64,000 bases of DNA from JBBEBE01 sp040882505. Its GTDB lineage: Bacteria > Bacteroidota > Rhodothermia > Balneolales > Balneolaceae. Shown piece by piece: positions 63,222-64,000 of the stretch. Made by a program: the position numbers and the translations under genes. The stretch lies in assembly GCA_040882505.1 (NCBI GenBank), contig JBBEBE010000001.1, forward strand, positions 115,228 to 179,227. Reading direction: 5' to 3'. The first letter of the stretch is position 1; every line of letters starts with the position of its first letter. Below the pieces are notes generated by a model. It did no database searches. It was given only the letters and a program-made list of their open reading frames with translations, and had not been told where the DNA came from.

Positions 63222-64000
63222 ATGTCTGATTATGCAAATCAGCCCTATAACATTCTGCCGCCGCTTCCGCCCCGGACGGATCTGGAGACGCCGGACATCC
63301 TGAAGACGGCCATTGCGGCCAACCGTTCCCTGGCGGAGCTGAAGGGAAAATCGGATAGTCTTCCGAACCCGGCCATTCTGATCAACAGTATCGTGATTCA
63401 GGAGGCGAAGGCGAGCTCCGAAATCGAGAACGTAGTTACGACGAACGACAAACTCTTTATGGCCCTGTCGGCAGATGATCAGAAGGCGGACCCACAGACC
63501 AAGGAGGTGCTCCGCTACCGGCAGGCGCTCTGGGAAGGTTTCAATCAACTGAAAGAGAGGGAGTTCAACGTCGAGCTCTTCACCCGGCTGATGCAGGTAA
63601 TCAAAGAGACCGGGGCCGGCCTCCGGGATGATTCGAAGACAGTGATCGCCAATCCGAACACCCGGAAGATCATCTACTGGCCACCGGAGGGGAGGGAGCT
63701 GATCAGGAATCTGCTGGAAAACCTGACCACCTATATACACGCCGAAGACGACACCGACCCGCTCATCAAAATGGCCGTGATGCACTACCAGTTTGAGGCC
63801 ATTCACCCGTTTGAGGACGGTAACGGACGAACCGGCCGCATCCTGAACATTCTCTACCTGATCCACCGGCAGCTGCTGCATCAGCCAGTCCTCTACCTGA
63901 GTGACTATATCATCAGCCGCAAGCCGGATTACTACCGCCTGCTCCGCGAAGTCACCGAAAAAGAGGCCTGGGAGCCGTGGATCATTTTTATGCTGGAGGC
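63222..64000 (+). CDS. Fic-family AMP-transferase (3' end cut by window edge)
   Basis: At least 259 residues, continuing beyond the window. The Fic active-site motif HPFEDGNGRTGR is complete at residues 195-206. Near the N-terminus SSEIEN (65-70) matches the S/T-x-x-x-E-G/N inhibitory helix, so it is probably a self-inhibited (class II) Fic protein. These enzymes add AMP to hydroxyl side chains of target proteins. Many Bacteroidota versions end with a winged helix, which would lie outside the window. The start ATG 63222 is set close behind the inverted repeats. Confidence 0.92.
   Translation, partial: MSDYANQPYNILPPLPPRTDLETPDILKTAIAANRSLAELKGKSDSLPNPAILINSIVIQEAKASSEIENVVTTNDKLFMALSADDQKADPQTKEVLRYRQALWEGFNQLKEREFNVELFTRLMQVIKETGAGLRDDSKTVIANPNTRKIIYWPPEGRELIRNLLENLTTYIHAEDDTDPLIKMAVMHYQFEAIHPFEDGNGRTGRILNILYLIHRQLLHQPVLYLSDYIISRKPDYYRLLREVTEKEAWEPWIIFMLE

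Noticed and set aside
1..64000. tRNA, rRNA, full-length insertion sequences, prophage genes
   Set aside because: No cloverleaf-like segments, rRNA signatures, transposase or integrase reading frames were recognised in any frame.

Overview
The window looks like chromosomal DNA from a member of the Balneolota/Rhodothermota (Bacteroidota-like) lineage. This is inferred from protein character: a type IX secretion sorting-tail fragment, an RND efflux operon carrying a PG0541-type accessory protein, Rcp1-like two-component genes, and Tat-lipoprotein amidohydrolases. No rRNA or tRNA gene was seen, so the placement is tentative. Most of the sequence is moderately GC-rich and densely coding. Many same-strand neighbours are joined by 1-4 bp stop/start overlaps. 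The region from about 43.3 kb to the right end is accessory in character and locally much more AT-rich.

Layout. 0-7 kb: gap (cut by the window edge), a decayed T9SS tail, an ankyrin protein, the HU-ruvX-def-fmt operon and a bifunctional relA/spoT. 6.8-14.5 kb: an outer-membrane protein with a clear terminator, a degenerate PAS/kinase with a response regulator, a tandem UspA, a DAO-type oxidoreductase, and an operon of disulfide reductase, PAS histidine kinase and Rcp1-like regulator. 14.7-19.9 kb: uppP, corA, a Cys/Met PLP enzyme, DUF389, and a truncated haemoglobin with DUF3565. 20-26.7 kb: a complete RND efflux operon (TolC, adaptor, pump, PG0541-like, TetR) behind a palindromic promoter. 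27-32 kb: SDR, CNNM/CorC-like protein, ACR3 arsenite transporter with an ArsR-type operator, phosphoesterase, BASS transporter.

31-36.5 kb holds a minus-strand set (M81 peptidase, RraA-like, RidA lipoprotein, exported amidohydrolase, BASS transporter). Together with a D-aminoacylase at 40.8 kb and a gamma-glutamyltransferase at 46.6 kb it suggests breakdown of modified peptides or N-acyl/D-amino acids in the envelope. Between them lie an antitoxin-like fragment, a FrnE-type dithiol oxidoreductase caught in decay (internal deletion at its CPFC motif plus a stop), a DinB protein and a HelD-type helicase.

43.6-64 kb is a defence/TA island: HigBA; an AbiE-type pair with nested operators, bracketed by two identical 49-bp direct repeats; a truncated nucleotidyltransferase; a Septu-like ATPase+HNH pair; a GmrSD-like DUF262/HNH protein; and a type I restriction-modification operon with Kiwa (kwaA-kwaB) inserted between hsdS and hsdR. 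After it come two small enzymes and a Fic protein behind two inverted repeats. The most notable items are the repeat-bracketed AbiE module, the Kiwa-in-RM operon, the Septu-like pair with a long unassigned N-terminus, and the FrnE deletion pseudogene.
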